Positions 12,547 to 22,435 of a DNA stretch of 64,000 nucleotides are shown here, in pieces (positions within the stretch are counted from its first letter, which is position 1; each line of letters starts with the position of its first letter). The position numbers and the translations under genes were made by a program. The stretch comes from Mauremys mutica (taxonomy: Eukaryota; Chordata; Testudines; Geoemydidae). The stretch is from positions 68,368,618-68,432,617 of the forward strand of contig NC_059080.1 in NCBI RefSeq assembly GCF_020497125.1, given 5' to 3'. The notes under the pieces were generated by a model. The model saw only the letters and a program-made list of their open reading frames with translations. It made no database searches and was not told where the DNA came from.

Positions 12547-12737
12547 TGTTGTGTATTTGGTTGTCATGGGTTTTATTACTATGGCAACTGAGTTAGACTA
12601 TTAAGGGATAGCTCAGCCGGTTTCAACCGGCTGAGTGAGCTCTCTGTGTCTGTAAATAAAATGGAGGTTTTGGTTAGCTGTCTGCTCTCTGGCCTCAAGT
12701 GATTGCTTCCTACACCGGCTGCCCCTAGGACTTAACA
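12547..12737 (+). repeat. Gypsy 5' LTR
   Basis: Begins TGTTGTG and ends CTTAACA, so it has TG...CA ends. It has an AATAAA at 12656-12661 and a short hairpin CAGCCGGT/ACCGGCTG around 12613-12632. It matches the 3' LTR at 190 of 191 positions; the single difference is A versus G in the TTTTATTAC/TTTTGTTAC word. Confidence 0.97.
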
Positions 12738-12738
12738 C

Positions 12739-12756
12739 TGGCGACGAGGGTGGGAT
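12739..12756 (+). promoter_or_regulatory. Primer-binding site, complementary to tRNA-Ser(GCT) 3' end
   Basis: TGGCGACGAGGGTGGGAT lies one base after the 5' LTR. From the known vertebrate tRNA-Ser(GCT) 3' sequence including CCA, it should pair at 17 of 18 positions. It is the expected start point for minus-strand DNA synthesis. Confidence 0.75.
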
Positions 12757-12861
12757 CCTGGTGCTGCTCCAGTAACAGAAGGAAGTAGAAGTCAAGGTAA
12801 AGACCAAACAAAGAAAAAAAGCTGCTTGTTTGCACTGACTGTGAAAGTGAAACTAAAAATC

Positions 12862-12978
12862 ATGGCTACTCTGACCAGGCCCCTGGAGCCTTTTGATGAG
12901 AATACAGAGCAGTGGCATGTGTATACTGAGCGTTTTGAGCTTTTTGGTATTGCAAATGACATTACAGAAGGCTGTTGA
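12862..12978 (+). pseudogene. gag: gag N-terminal remnant, 38 codons
   Basis: An ATG at 12862 opens a frame that starts MATLTRPLEPFDEN and reaches a TGA at 12976-12978. This is the usual beginning of a Mag-like Gypsy Gag. After residue 36 the sequence jumps to what should be the end of the capsid region, in another frame, so matrix/capsid coding is lost. The overlap word ACATTACAGAA at the junction can be read in both parts and may be the microhomology at which a deletion joined them. Confidence 0.75.
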
Positions 12979-14380
12979 TATTGCTGTCTCCATGGAACTG
13001 GCTACAAGGGAGGCACAATACATCGGTGCATCCCCTAGGGTGCAAAAAGTGTCACAAGAACTGACCCACAAAACGGTGCAGAGTCAAGAATGTTACCGCT
13101 GTGGTAAGCTGGGTCACCAGGCATCAGAATGCTGGTGTAAGGACCTGGTGTGTCGACACTGTGGCAAAAAGGGACACATTGAGTATGCCTGTAAACAAAA
13201 GAAAAAGAGGCCTGTGGTCTGGCCGACAAAAAGAGGAACCTTGCATACCCTAGAGCAGACCCAGGATGATCAAGGTGACACCTCCTCACAAGAGGAAGTG
13301 CCTCTGCATGTTTTGTCTTTGGCAGCGGGCTCACATGAATACTGGGTAACCCCCTTATTGGAGGGCAAACCTATACGCATGGAACTAGACACCGGTGCAG
13401 CTGTCTCGTTGGTTCCTGAGACTGTGTATAAGGAAAAGCTACAGCATCTTCCGCTTAAGGCAACAAAAACTGTTCTGAAGACGTATACAGGTGAAGCTGT
13501 GCCCATGTTGGGCACTATTGATGTTAAGGTGGAGCTCAATGGACGGGCGGCTAAATTGCCACTGTTTGTGGTGAGAGGTAACTACCCAGCCTTAATGGGT
13601 AGGTCTTGGCTTGGGAAGATTCAGCTGAACTGGGCAGAAGTGCACCGGATGACTAAAGAAGAAACCAGTCTAACCCCTATACTAAGGAAACATGCTGCTG
13701 TTTTTGGAGATGATTTGGGAAGTATGAAGGGAATCACTGTGACATTGAACATTAAACCTGGCAGTCCACCAAAATATCTGAAAGCCCGAACTGTGCCATA
13801 TGCCATCAGACCAAAAGTTGAAGCAGACCTGGAGCGCCTGGTCACCAATGGAGTCCTAATACCAGTTACCCATAGCTCATGGGCCACTCCTATCGTTCCA
13901 ATAGTGAAGAAAGATGGCTCTCTCCGGATTTGCGGTGATTTTAAAGTCACTGTCAACCCAGTGTTGTGTGCAGAGCAATACCCGCTTCCCCGCATCGATG
14001 ACCTCTTCGCAGGCCTGGCTGGGGGACAAAAGTTCAGTAAGATTGATCTGAGTCAAGCATATTTACAGATGCACGTCGATGAAAAGTCCCAAGAGCTGTT
14101 GACTATTGTGACTCATAAGGGGCTTTATCGATACTGTCGCCTACCCTTCGGAATCACATCGGCTCCTGCCCTGTTCCAGAGGGCTATGGACCAGATCTTG
14201 TGTGGCTTGTCAGGAGTTCAGTGCTATCTGGATGATATCCTGGTCACTGGAAGAAATGAAGAGGATCACTTAAAGAATTTAGAGGCTACCCTACAAAGAC
14301 TGGAAGAGTATGGCCTACGAGTTCGCAAAGACAAGTGTGAATTCTTCAAGCCCTCTGTTGAATATTTGGGACATCATTGA
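12893..14380 (+). pseudogene. pol: gag nucleocapsid - protease - reverse transcriptase
   Basis: An open frame of 495 codons; real Gypsy homology begins near residue 23, after the gag deletion junction. In order it has two CCHC zinc knuckles (residues 67-80 and 87-100), the protease active site DTG (166-168), and RT with the conserved palm aspartate (D385, in an FSKIDLSQAY segment) and the YLDD catalytic box (445-448). These are the polyprotein parts that bind RNA, cleave the precursor and copy the RNA into DNA in the cytoplasmic particle. The frame ends at a TGA (14378-14380) at the start of the RT connection region, where the protein homology continues in another frame. That is a small indel, the only break in this part apart from gag. 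The upstream ATG at 12893 is not a natural start. Confidence 0.93.
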
Positions 14381-15191
14381 TTCTGCAGGTCTTCATAAGG
14401 CCCCTGCAAAAGTTAAAGCTATTGTGGAGGCTCCCCAACCTCGAAATGTAAGCCAGCTGCGCTCATTTCTAGGACTACTGAACTATTATGGAAAGTTCAT
14501 CTCACAGTTAGCCACACTGCTAAAACCACTTCATGAGCTCCTTGGGCAGAACAAGGCCTGGAAGTGGACTGAAGCCTGTGATGTTGCATTTAACAAAGCT
14601 AAGGATGCATTGTTAAATTCTGAAGTTCTAACGCACTTTGATCCATCCTTACCCCTGCAATTGGCCTGCGATGCTTCCCCTTATGGAGTGGGAGCGGTCG
14701 TGTCACACATTATGCCTTCGGGAGAAGAAAGACCTATTGCTTTTGCTTCATGCACTCTAAGCAAAGCAGAAACTAACTACGCCCAAATCGAACGTGAGGC
14801 ATTAGGAATTGTTTTTGGAATTAGGAAGTTTCATCAGTACCTGTTTGGGCGAAAGTTTACTCTTCTTACAGACCATCGACCTCTGACATCAATTTTTGGA
14901 CCCTACACAGGCATTCCCCCATTAGCTGCTAGTCGTATGCAACGTTGGGCATTGATACTTTCTGCACACACATATGAAATCAAATATCGGAAATCCACTC
15001 TGCACGGCAATGCAGATGGCCTCTCAAGGTTGCCTTTACCGGTCAAACATCAAGATAGTGCCCAAAAGGAAATCTTCTACTTTGAACAGGTAGAGAATAC
15101 ACCCATCACTGCTACTCAGATAAAGAAGGCAACCCGCGTTGACCCAGTATTATCCCAAGTTATGGACCTGGTGATGCATGGAAAATCTTGA
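14381..15191 (+). pseudogene. pol: Gypsy RT connection and RNase H
   Basis: This continues the pol homology in a shifted frame. An open stretch from 14310 gives 293 codons, but homology starts near 14371. It contains the RT thumb/connection (a VSQLRSFLGLLNYY segment) and RNase H with its acidic residues visible (D at about 14670 in the CDASPYGVGA box, E in the AQIEREALG box, D in the LLTDHRPL box). RNase H removes the RNA strand during reverse transcription. The frame is cut by a TGA at 15189-15191, and homology continues in the same frame directly afterwards, so this is a point nonsense change rather than a natural end. Confidence 0.92.
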
Positions 15192-16478
15192 CAAACCTCT
15201 CCGGTCTCACCCGACCTTGTTCCCTACATGTCCAGGCGGACGGAGTTATCGGTCCAATCTGGTTGTTTGTTGTGGGGGAGGCGTGTCATTATTCCACCAC
15301 CCCTGAGATCACAGATGTTAGAACAGCTACATTCCGGTCACTGTGGAATAGTGCGCATGAAGGAAATTGCACGAAGCTATTTTTGGTGGCCTAGATTGGA
15401 CAGTGCTATTGAAGAGAAGGCAAAAGCTTGTATGTCATGTCAGGGTGTAAGAAATGCACCCCAGTTGGCACCCCTACACCCATGGGACTGGCCTGAAAAC
15501 CCGTGGCAACGTATTCACGTTGACTTTGCTGGCCCCCTTGAAGGAAGCATGTTCTTGGTGGCAGTAGATGCCCATTCTAAATGGCCAGTAGTCTCTATAA
15601 TGCAGTCCACTACTGCAGAGAGTACTATTCAAAAACTACGAGGACTCTTTAGTCGTTTTGGTCTGCCAGAACAACTTGTGAGCGACAACGGACCGCAGTT
15701 CGTCTCTCAGGAGTTTCAAAATTTTATGAAGGCAAATGGGATACACCACATCACGTCAGCACCATATCATCCGTCCACCAACGGATTAGCTGAAAGATTT
15801 GTGCAGACAATGAAAAACGCTTTGAAATCAGCAAAGGGACAACACTCCATTCAAAAGCGTCTGGATACCTTCTTACTTTCCTATAGAAACACACCTCATG
15901 CTACGACCCAGGCTTCCCCAGCCTTTCTAATGATGGGACGACAGCTGCGCACTTGCTTTGATCTGCTGAAACCTTCTGAACCCAGACAAACTGTGCAACA
16001 TCAGCAGCAATATCAAGTCATCAGACGGGCACCCAGAGCAAAAGACCGAACCTTTAGCCCAGGACAGCCAGTTTTGGCTCGGAATTATACTTCCAGAGCT
16101 AAATGGGTCCCGGCCACAGTCATCACTCAAACAGGACCTGTTTCCTATACAGTCCGGACTGCAGAGAATCTTACCTGGCGGCGACATGTAGATCAGCTGT
16201 TGCCAGGTCATGCCAGTCTTCAGGACGCATCTGCAGTTGAGGGGTCTGACTTCACCCCTCCTGGTGAGACACCGAATCATGAGTCACCTGTTCCTGACTG
16301 TTCTCCTCCATTACCGCCGGCAGCTGAGATACCCCTTTGCCCAGCACGAGCTGATACCACCTCCTCACCTATTCGTGCTGCGGACCCTGAGCCCCTAGTA
16401 CTTTCGGGTGCAACAACACCAGAAGTTCGCCATAATCCACCTAGAGACAGAAGGCCTCCTCATCGGCTGGATCTTTAG
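15192..16478 (+). pseudogene. pol: Gypsy integrase, intact domain behind a stop
   Basis: This is in frame with the RNase H part after the TGA at 15189. Numbering from the ATG at 15228 gives 416 codons. It carries the N-terminal HHCC zinc finger (H35, H38, C68, C71) and the catalytic D99, D153 and E189 with 35 residues between the last two, the D-D35-E signature of retroviral-type integrases. A basic, proline-rich C-terminal region follows and ends at TAG 16476-16478. The protein would join element DNA to the genome in the nucleus. All catalytic residues are present. It lacks its own start, being part of the polyprotein, so it is probably not expressed from this copy. Confidence 0.92.
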
Positions 16479-16594
16479 TTAGGGCGAACCCACGGTTATG
16501 GGGCAAAATAATCCCCAGGGTTTAGCCGGGAATGGAGGCAGTCTACCCTCCTTCTCTAGTTTAGTGTGTGTTTTATTTTGGGGATGTTCTTATT

Positions 16595-16607
16595 AGGGGG
16601 GGAGGAA
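16595..16607 (+). promoter_or_regulatory. Polypurine tract
   Basis: A run of A and G (AGGGGGGGAGGAA) three bases before the 3' LTR, where plus-strand DNA synthesis would be primed. Confidence 0.85.
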
Positions 16608-16609
16608 TA

Positions 16610-16800
16610 TGTTGTGTATTTGGTTGTCATGGGTTTTGTTACTATGGCAACTGAGTTAGACTATTAAGGGATAGCTCAGCCGGTTTCAACCGGCTGAGTG
16701 AGCTCTCTGTGTCTGTAAATAAAATGGAGGTTTTGGTTAGCTGTCTGCTCTCTGGCCTCAAGTGATTGCTTCCTACACCGGCTGCCCCTAGGACTTAACA
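16610..16800 (+). repeat. Gypsy 3' LTR
   Basis: 191 bp, identical to the 5' LTR except for one transition. It carries the polyadenylation signal AATAAA. Confidence 0.97.
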
Positions 16801-16863
16801 CCCCCCTCCCAACCTTTTGATTTAGCAATGATGCAATGGTACCTTATAGGACTGGTAGTTTGT

Positions 16864-17360
16864 GTGCGTATTGGAATTGGAAAAGGTTATATTGGAATTG
16901 GAAAGGTTCAGAAAAGGGAAACAAAAATTATTAGGGTATAGAATTGCTTCCATATGAGGAGAGATTAATAAAACTGGGACTTTTCAGCTCGGAAAAGAGA
17001 CGACTAAGGGGGGAATATGATTTGAGGTCTATAAACTCATGACTGTGTGGAGAAAATAAATAAGGAAGTGTTAGTTACTTCTTCTCCTAACACAAGAACT
17101 AGGGGTCACCAAATAAAATTAATAGGCAGCAGGTTTAAAACAAACAAAAGGAAGTATTTCTTCACACAACGCACAGTCAACCTGTGGGACTCTTTGCCAG
17201 AGGATGTTGTGAAGGCCAAGACTATAACAGGGTTAAAAAAAGAACTAGATAAATTCATGGAGGATAGGTCCATCAATGGCTATTAGCCAGGATGGGCAGG
17301 AATGGTGTCCCTAGCCTCTGTTTGCCAGAAGCTGGGAATGGGCGACAGATCTGGTAAGGG
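16864..17360 (+). mobile_element. CR1 LINE 3' fragment
   Basis: CR1 C-terminal coding sequence: the open part 17047-17286 encodes the family motifs [23 protein letters not shown] and WDSLPEDVV, and ends MEDRSINGY with a stop, as CR1 proteins of this subfamily do. The usual 3' UTR start follows (GCCAGGATGGGCAGGAATGG). The 5' side has stops and a local duplication of TTGGAATTGGAAAAGGTT (about 16870-16908). Truncated at both ends. Confidence 0.9.
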
Positions 17361-17959
17361 AGACCAACCCATAGAGGTCAATGTGAGCGTGAGGCACCAC
17401 AATAACATTTTCAGTATTGTAACTTCAGATTTTGGATTTTTTTCCTACCAAAAAGTTGAAAGTTTCCACACAGGGAAAGCCCCATTTTTTCACCAGCTCT
17501 AACTTATCTTCACATTTCTGTATATTTTTAACTAGCAGATCTTGCACTTTCAATGTTCTCCAGTAACCTAAACCGAAAAGCACAAAAGGTGAATTACCTT
17601 CCTACTTGAACCTATACAGCTGTGTTCTCAGAAAATAACCATGAATAGCAATAATAAAAATTAATAGCAATACTTGGGGAGGGGACAACAAAACTGGACT
17701 TTTTTATAAATTAAAAACATTACAAATCAAATTGAAAATGTCAAAAAATTGTATCTTATTTTACAAATCCCATTTGAACCATTTTCAGGCAAATTAAAAA
17801 CTGTCAAGGCCATGTCCTGAGGTGTTCACAATTATTTATTTTGAATGTTCATATGCTGGGTAACTGCTTTGTTCACTTATCTCATCTGTTCACTTGTGTT
17901 ACATTTTAAGGAGAAAAATCGAACCTAAATTTGCATATGCACTATTCATATTTGGTCAA
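17361..17959. other. No gene; AT-rich repeat remnant at 17400-17505
   Basis: The stretch 17400-17505 ends in TTCACCAGCTCTAA and looks like the dispersed AT-rich family. The rest holds nothing I recognise. Confidence 0.4.
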
Positions 17960-18350
17960 CATTTCAACCCGTGGCCAACCCTCTTGTATGGGTCTGAGAG
18001 CATGACTCTTAAAACAGAGACAGACATGACTCAGAGTGTTAGAATTTTTTTGTTACAGAAGAATATAAAAAATTTGCTAGATAATAGCTAGTCACTTGTG
18101 ATAGCAAAACTATAAAGGATGAGGTAATGAGAAGGATGAATTTAAAAAGTGCGCAATTACTGGAGACACTAGGTGAAAGGATAACATCTTTCTGTGAACA
18201 CATTTCTTGCCGATCGCAGAGTAACTCAATTCCAGCACTCATATTGTCAGGAAAGATTGCAGGCAAAGCAGGAAGAGGAAGGAGAGCCAGCTGTATGAGA
18301 AACATTGCCAGATGGACTGGTATCCAAAGGAGAGTGGATGCTTTATAACT
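17960..18350 (+). pseudogene. RTE-like LINE reverse transcriptase C-terminus, fossil
   Basis: Translated in short frames, this reads like the tail of an RTE-type endonuclease/reverse transcriptase: LLYGSESMTLK near 17970-18010, then, in the open part 18127-18348, a VMRRMNL start followed by GRGRRASCMRNIARWTG. The last matches the family pattern GRGRxRxxWxxNIxxWTG. Stops and frame changes lie between. No poly-A or microsatellite 3' end was seen. The clade is inference from these two motifs. Confidence 0.6.
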
Positions 18351-18756
18351 CTGTTGCAGCTGTGAAAAATGGAAGCTAGTGATCAACAACATCCATATCA
18401 AAAATGGCACTTGAAGAGAGGGAGTATTCAATATACAATCATTTTGCACACAATATGAATTTTTTACTTGCATAGGCAAATAATTGTGCTGGCTGAATTG
18501 TATGTGCAAACCCAGAGGCCTGGTTGAGACACCATTGGAAAATATGGCCCATAAATTGTATTTATTTGTGCTGTGTATTTCCCTTATTTACTTTTACATG
18601 TATTGATTCAGATAAAGTGCCCACCATTCCCCCAAATCAGATATTCATCTGAAGAGCACTGGTGTGGAGTCTTTCATTCTGGTGTAAGCTAAGAAACACA
18701 GGGGTTTGCTAAAATTAAAAGCCAGTCAAAAATCTACAATTTAAAAAAAATTGAAA
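18351..18756. other. No gene recognised
   Basis: AT-rich sequence between two LINE fragments. Nothing supported. Confidence 0.5.
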
Positions 18757-19195
18757 ATAGATTCATAGACTTAAGGTCAGAAGGGACCATTATGGTCATC
18801 TAGTCTGACCTCCTGCACAATGCAGGCCACAGAATCTCACCCACCCACTCCTGTAACAAACCTCTAACCTATGTCTGAGTTACTGAAGTCCTCAAATTGT
18901 GGTTTAAAGACCTCAAGGTGCAGAGAATCCTCCAGCAAGTTACCTGTGCCCCATGCTGCAGAGGAAGGCGAAACGCCTCCAGGGCCTCTGCCAATCTGCC
19001 CTGGAGGAAAATTCCTTCCCAACCCCAAATATGGCGATCAGCTACACCCTGAGCATGTGGGCAAGATTCACCAGCCAGCACCCAGGAAAGAATTCTCTGT
19101 AGTAACTCAGATCCCACCCCATCTAACATCCCATCACAGACCATTGGGCATATTTACCTGCTAATAAATAAAGATCAATTAATTGCCAAAATGTA
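18757..19195 (-). mobile_element. CR1 LINE 3' UTR fragment
   Basis: The left edge (AGATTCATAGACTTAAGGTCAG) is the reverse complement of a CR1 3' end. The body is the 3' UTR of a CR1 subfamily that recurs at 43067-43412 and, on plus, at 59535-59716. The open frames on both strands here are not genes. Confidence 0.85.
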
Positions 19196-20046
19196 GGCAA
19201 AAAATTGGTTTGATTTGGTTTAGAAGACTTCACTTCTAAATATATTTGTTCTTAACTTTCTCTGCTATGATTGACCTTGTTTCTAACAGTCAGATACTGC
19301 ATTCCTTACTCAGGCAGTGTATTCAGGGGGAATTCTGTATGATTTAGAACTTCTGAATTAGGCCATAAGTCCACAGCATGTATTTGCAGAAGCTTTCAGA
19401 CCATCATTTTGATGATATGACATACCATACCTTTAGCAGCATGATAATGCATCTTTCCCATGGCCACACACAAGCCAACTGTCTCTTGCAGCCATAGCTT
19501 TCCTCTGACTTTACTCAAATGTATGTAACCTTCCAATTTTTTTCAGTAGATGCCTACAGATAGAAAATAAAAAGAGCAAAATACTAAAAACTAAGGGGCA
19601 TGTTCTTTTCTGATTTAGTTCTGTAGCCACACAGCTAAACATCAGTATAGTGGAGAGGGAATTTAAGGGATTTGTGCAGCCATTGCAATGTTTGCTACAT
19701 TTTACAAAATAAATAGTGAGCTCAGTCCTGCAACTTACATCACACACCTTTGAAATCAATGAGGCTTTGTTGTGTGAATAATTGCTGCAGGTTTGGTATA
19801 CTGTGATCATCAGTTGCTTGTATATACAACATGATACATTATTTCTCTTGCAGACTTATTCTCAGAGGGCTTGATCTGGCACCACTGAACCCTTTGGGAG
19901 TTTTTCCATTGATTTCAGTGGGAGCAAGCCTAAAGTTTACTACTTAGTGACAGAGAAGGTCTTTTGGTATGAGGGAATCTTGGCTGCATCTTTGGACTGC
20001 TTAGTCAAGGACTCTCAGATACAAAGTTTAATTACTAGTAAAGTAT
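19196..20046. other. No gene recognised
   Basis: AT-rich sequence. No supported feature. Confidence 0.5.
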
Positions 20047-21240
20047 CACAGATTTTTAATAACTCTATCTGAAGGTGGTACCATGTGACTGGAGAATAGC
20101 TAACGTCAAACCTACGTTTAAGACAGGGAAATTATAGACCTGTTCATTTGACCTAAATGCAAGGATTTAACAAAAAGTGTGAAGGAAAAAATAATTAAGT
20201 TCATAGACGTAAAGGGGATGTAATGCAACGTGGTTTATCAAAGGCAGATCATGCCAGACTAACCAGATTTCCTTCTTTGAGAAAATAATTGATTTTTTTA
20301 GATAAGGGAAGTGCAGTGGAGCTAGTATACTTGGACGTTAGTAAAGCACTTGACACAATACCACATGAGAAATTATTAGTTATATTAGGGAAGGTGTGGA
20401 TCAGCACAAGCATTGTAAGGTGGATAAGGAACTGACAAAAGGAGAGAAGGCAGCGGGTTGTATTGAAAGGTGAATTATCAGATTAGAGGGATTTTACTAA
20501 TGGGGTTTCTCAAGCATCGGTCTTGGGACCAATCTTATTCAATATTTTTACTAATGACATTGGCACAAAAACTAGGAGTCTTTTAATGAAATTTGCTGAT
20601 ATAAAGTTGGGCAGCAGCATCAATACAGAGGAGGATCACAATATTATATAGCAGTAAAGAGTCCTGTGGCACCTTATAGACTAACAGGCGTATTGGAGCA
20701 TGAGCTTTTGTGGATGAATACCCACTTCGTCGGATGCTGCTTTTACAGATCCAGACTAACATGGCTACCCCTCTGATGTTATATAGGAAGATTTTGATGA
20801 ATTTGAAGATGAGTGATAGAAATTCAGTAACACAAAGTGCAAAGTCATGCACTTAGGGTCCAATAACACAAATTTCTGCTCCAAACTGGAGACTCATCAG
20901 TTGGACACAACAAGGAAGAGAGAGACCTGGTGCCTGAGTCATCCTGTGATTGACGATGAGGAGCCACCAATGTGATATGGCTGTGAAAAAGGCAAATCAA
21001 TGCTAGGATGTATTAGGAAGGCATCTTCAGTAGAGAAGTGGCAATGCCATTGTACAAGGCACTGGTAAGACCTCATTTTGAATTCTGTGTACAATACTGG
21101 TCTCCCATGTTCAAATAAAGCTTAATTTAAATTGGAACAGGTGCAGAGAAGAGCTACTAAGATGACAGGGGAATGGAGGGCCTAACTTCTGAGAGGAGTC
21201 TGAAAGAACTTGGCTTGTTTAGTCTAACAAATTTCAATAG
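20047..21240 (+). mobile_element. CR1 LINE RT fragment, interrupted by a PLE
   Basis: A degraded CR1 reverse transcriptase in multiple frames. Recognisable pieces include a GKGSAVELVYLDVSKA-like segment near 20310-20345, LGPILFNIF near 20525-20550, a KFADI remnant of the FADD box near 20590, and a KCKVMHLG-like motif near 20840-20855. It is split by a Penelope-like insertion at 20652-20778, so the CR1 is older than the PLE. Both CR1 ends are missing. Confidence 0.85.
20652..20778 (+). mobile_element. Penelope-like element fragment with inverted body
   Basis: A 127-bp insertion flanked by the 8-bp duplication TTATATAG (20644-20651 and 20779-20786). 20652-20736 is the PLE 3' body in antisense; 20737-20778 is the sense terminal tail ending GGCTACCCCTCTGATG. 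The body is therefore inverted relative to its tail. No coding content. Confidence 0.8.
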
Positions 21241-21535
21241 TAAGTCACATACCCGGAGCAAGGTGCAGAAAACTTAAATGAATTTGATAGGCTACTCACT
21301 TCTTACCCTGATCATTTCAGAATTATTTACATGATCTGAACAGACTTCTTACTCTTGTTAATGCAGAGTGGTTAAACCATTGCCAAAAATACAGTAAATA
21401 GTAGACCGATGAGAAGCACAGGTTTATCCATACCACATCCCCACACATGCTTATGCCTCCTGTTGCTGAAGCTGGTTTGGACCCATTATTTTCAGTGTGT
21501 TGTTGCAGAAATTAATTAGCAAAAGGCGCTATCAG
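21241..21535. other. No gene recognised
   Basis: Short spacer between two CR1 fragments. Nothing supported. Confidence 0.5.
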
Positions 21536-22435
21536 AGCATCACAGAAGTGTAGGACTGGAAAGGACCTCATTAGATCATCTAGTCCAGTCCCCTGCACTC
21601 AGAGCAGGACTAAGTAGTAACTAGACCACTCCTGACAGATGTTTGTCTAACCTGCTCTTAAAAACTGATGGAGATTCCACAACTTCCCTCAATTTATTCC
21701 AGTGCTTAACTACCCTGACAGTTAGGACATTTTTTGTAATATCCAACCTAAACCTCCCTTGCTGCAATTTAAGCCTGTTGGCTTCTTGTTCTATCCTCAG
21801 AAGTTAACAAGAACAATTTTCACCCTCCTCTTTGTAACAAAACTGTTATCATGTTCCCCCCTCGGTCTTCTCTTCTCCAGACTAAACAAACCCATTTTTT
21901 TCAATCTTTCAACATGGGTCAAGTTTTCTAGACCTTTAATCATTTTTGTTGCTCTTCTCTGGACTTTCTCCAATTTGTCCTCATCTTTCCTGAAATGTGT
22001 CACTCAGAACTGGACACACTACTCTGGTTAAGGCCTTATCAGCATGGAATAGATTAGAAGAATTACTTCTTGTGTCTTGTTTACAAACTCCCAGAATGAT
22101 GTTAGCTTTTTTGCAACAATGTTTCACTGTTGACTCATATTTAGCTTGTGATCCACTATAACCCACAGATCCCTTTCTGCAGTACTCCTTCCTAGGCAGT
22201 CATTTCCCATTTTGTTTGTGTGCAATTGATTGTTCCTTCCTAAGTGTAGTTCTTTGCATTTATCTTTATCAAATTTCATCCTATTTACTTCAGGCTGTTT
22301 CTCCAGTCTGTCCAAAGCATTTTGAATTTTAATCCTATCCTCCAAAGCACTTGCAACCCTTCCCAGCTTGATATTGTCCACAAACTTTATAAGTGTACTC
22401 TCTATGCCATTATCTAAATCCTTGATGATTTATAC
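21536..22435 (-). mobile_element. CR1 LINE 3' fragment
   Basis: Minus-strand CR1. The left edge is the 3' end (AGGACTGGAAAGGACCTC on plus is the usual antisense start). Going 5'-ward it shows RT/C-terminal coding: [16 protein letters not shown] near 21940, SFxERMTHFR near 22000, a KANIILG segment near 22110, and DKCKELHLGRNNQ near 22230-22270. At least three frames are needed, so it is a dead copy. Confidence 0.9.

Larger units (their letters stand above)
12547..16800 (+). mobile_element. Ty3/Gypsy LTR retrotransposon, complete in outline
   Basis: A 4,254-bp element with 191-bp LTRs at both ends, a primer-binding site, gag remnant, zinc knuckles, aspartic protease, RT, RNase H and integrase in Gypsy order, and a purine-rich tract before the 3' LTR. 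The LTRs differ at one position, so insertion is recent compared with everything around it. The flanks are C-runs (12542-12546 and 16801-16805), compatible with a 5-bp CCCCC duplication. The protein style, with two CCHC knuckles and a D-35-E integrase without an obvious chromodomain, recalls the vertebrate Mag-like Gypsy elements; clade placement is inference. Gag lacks its capsid part, and pol has one frameshift and one stop codon, so this copy could move only with helper proteins. Confidence 0.96.

Noticed and set aside
18871..19164. 97-codon plus and 91-codon minus frames
   Set aside because: They lie in the CR1 3' UTR, which is non-coding in the family.
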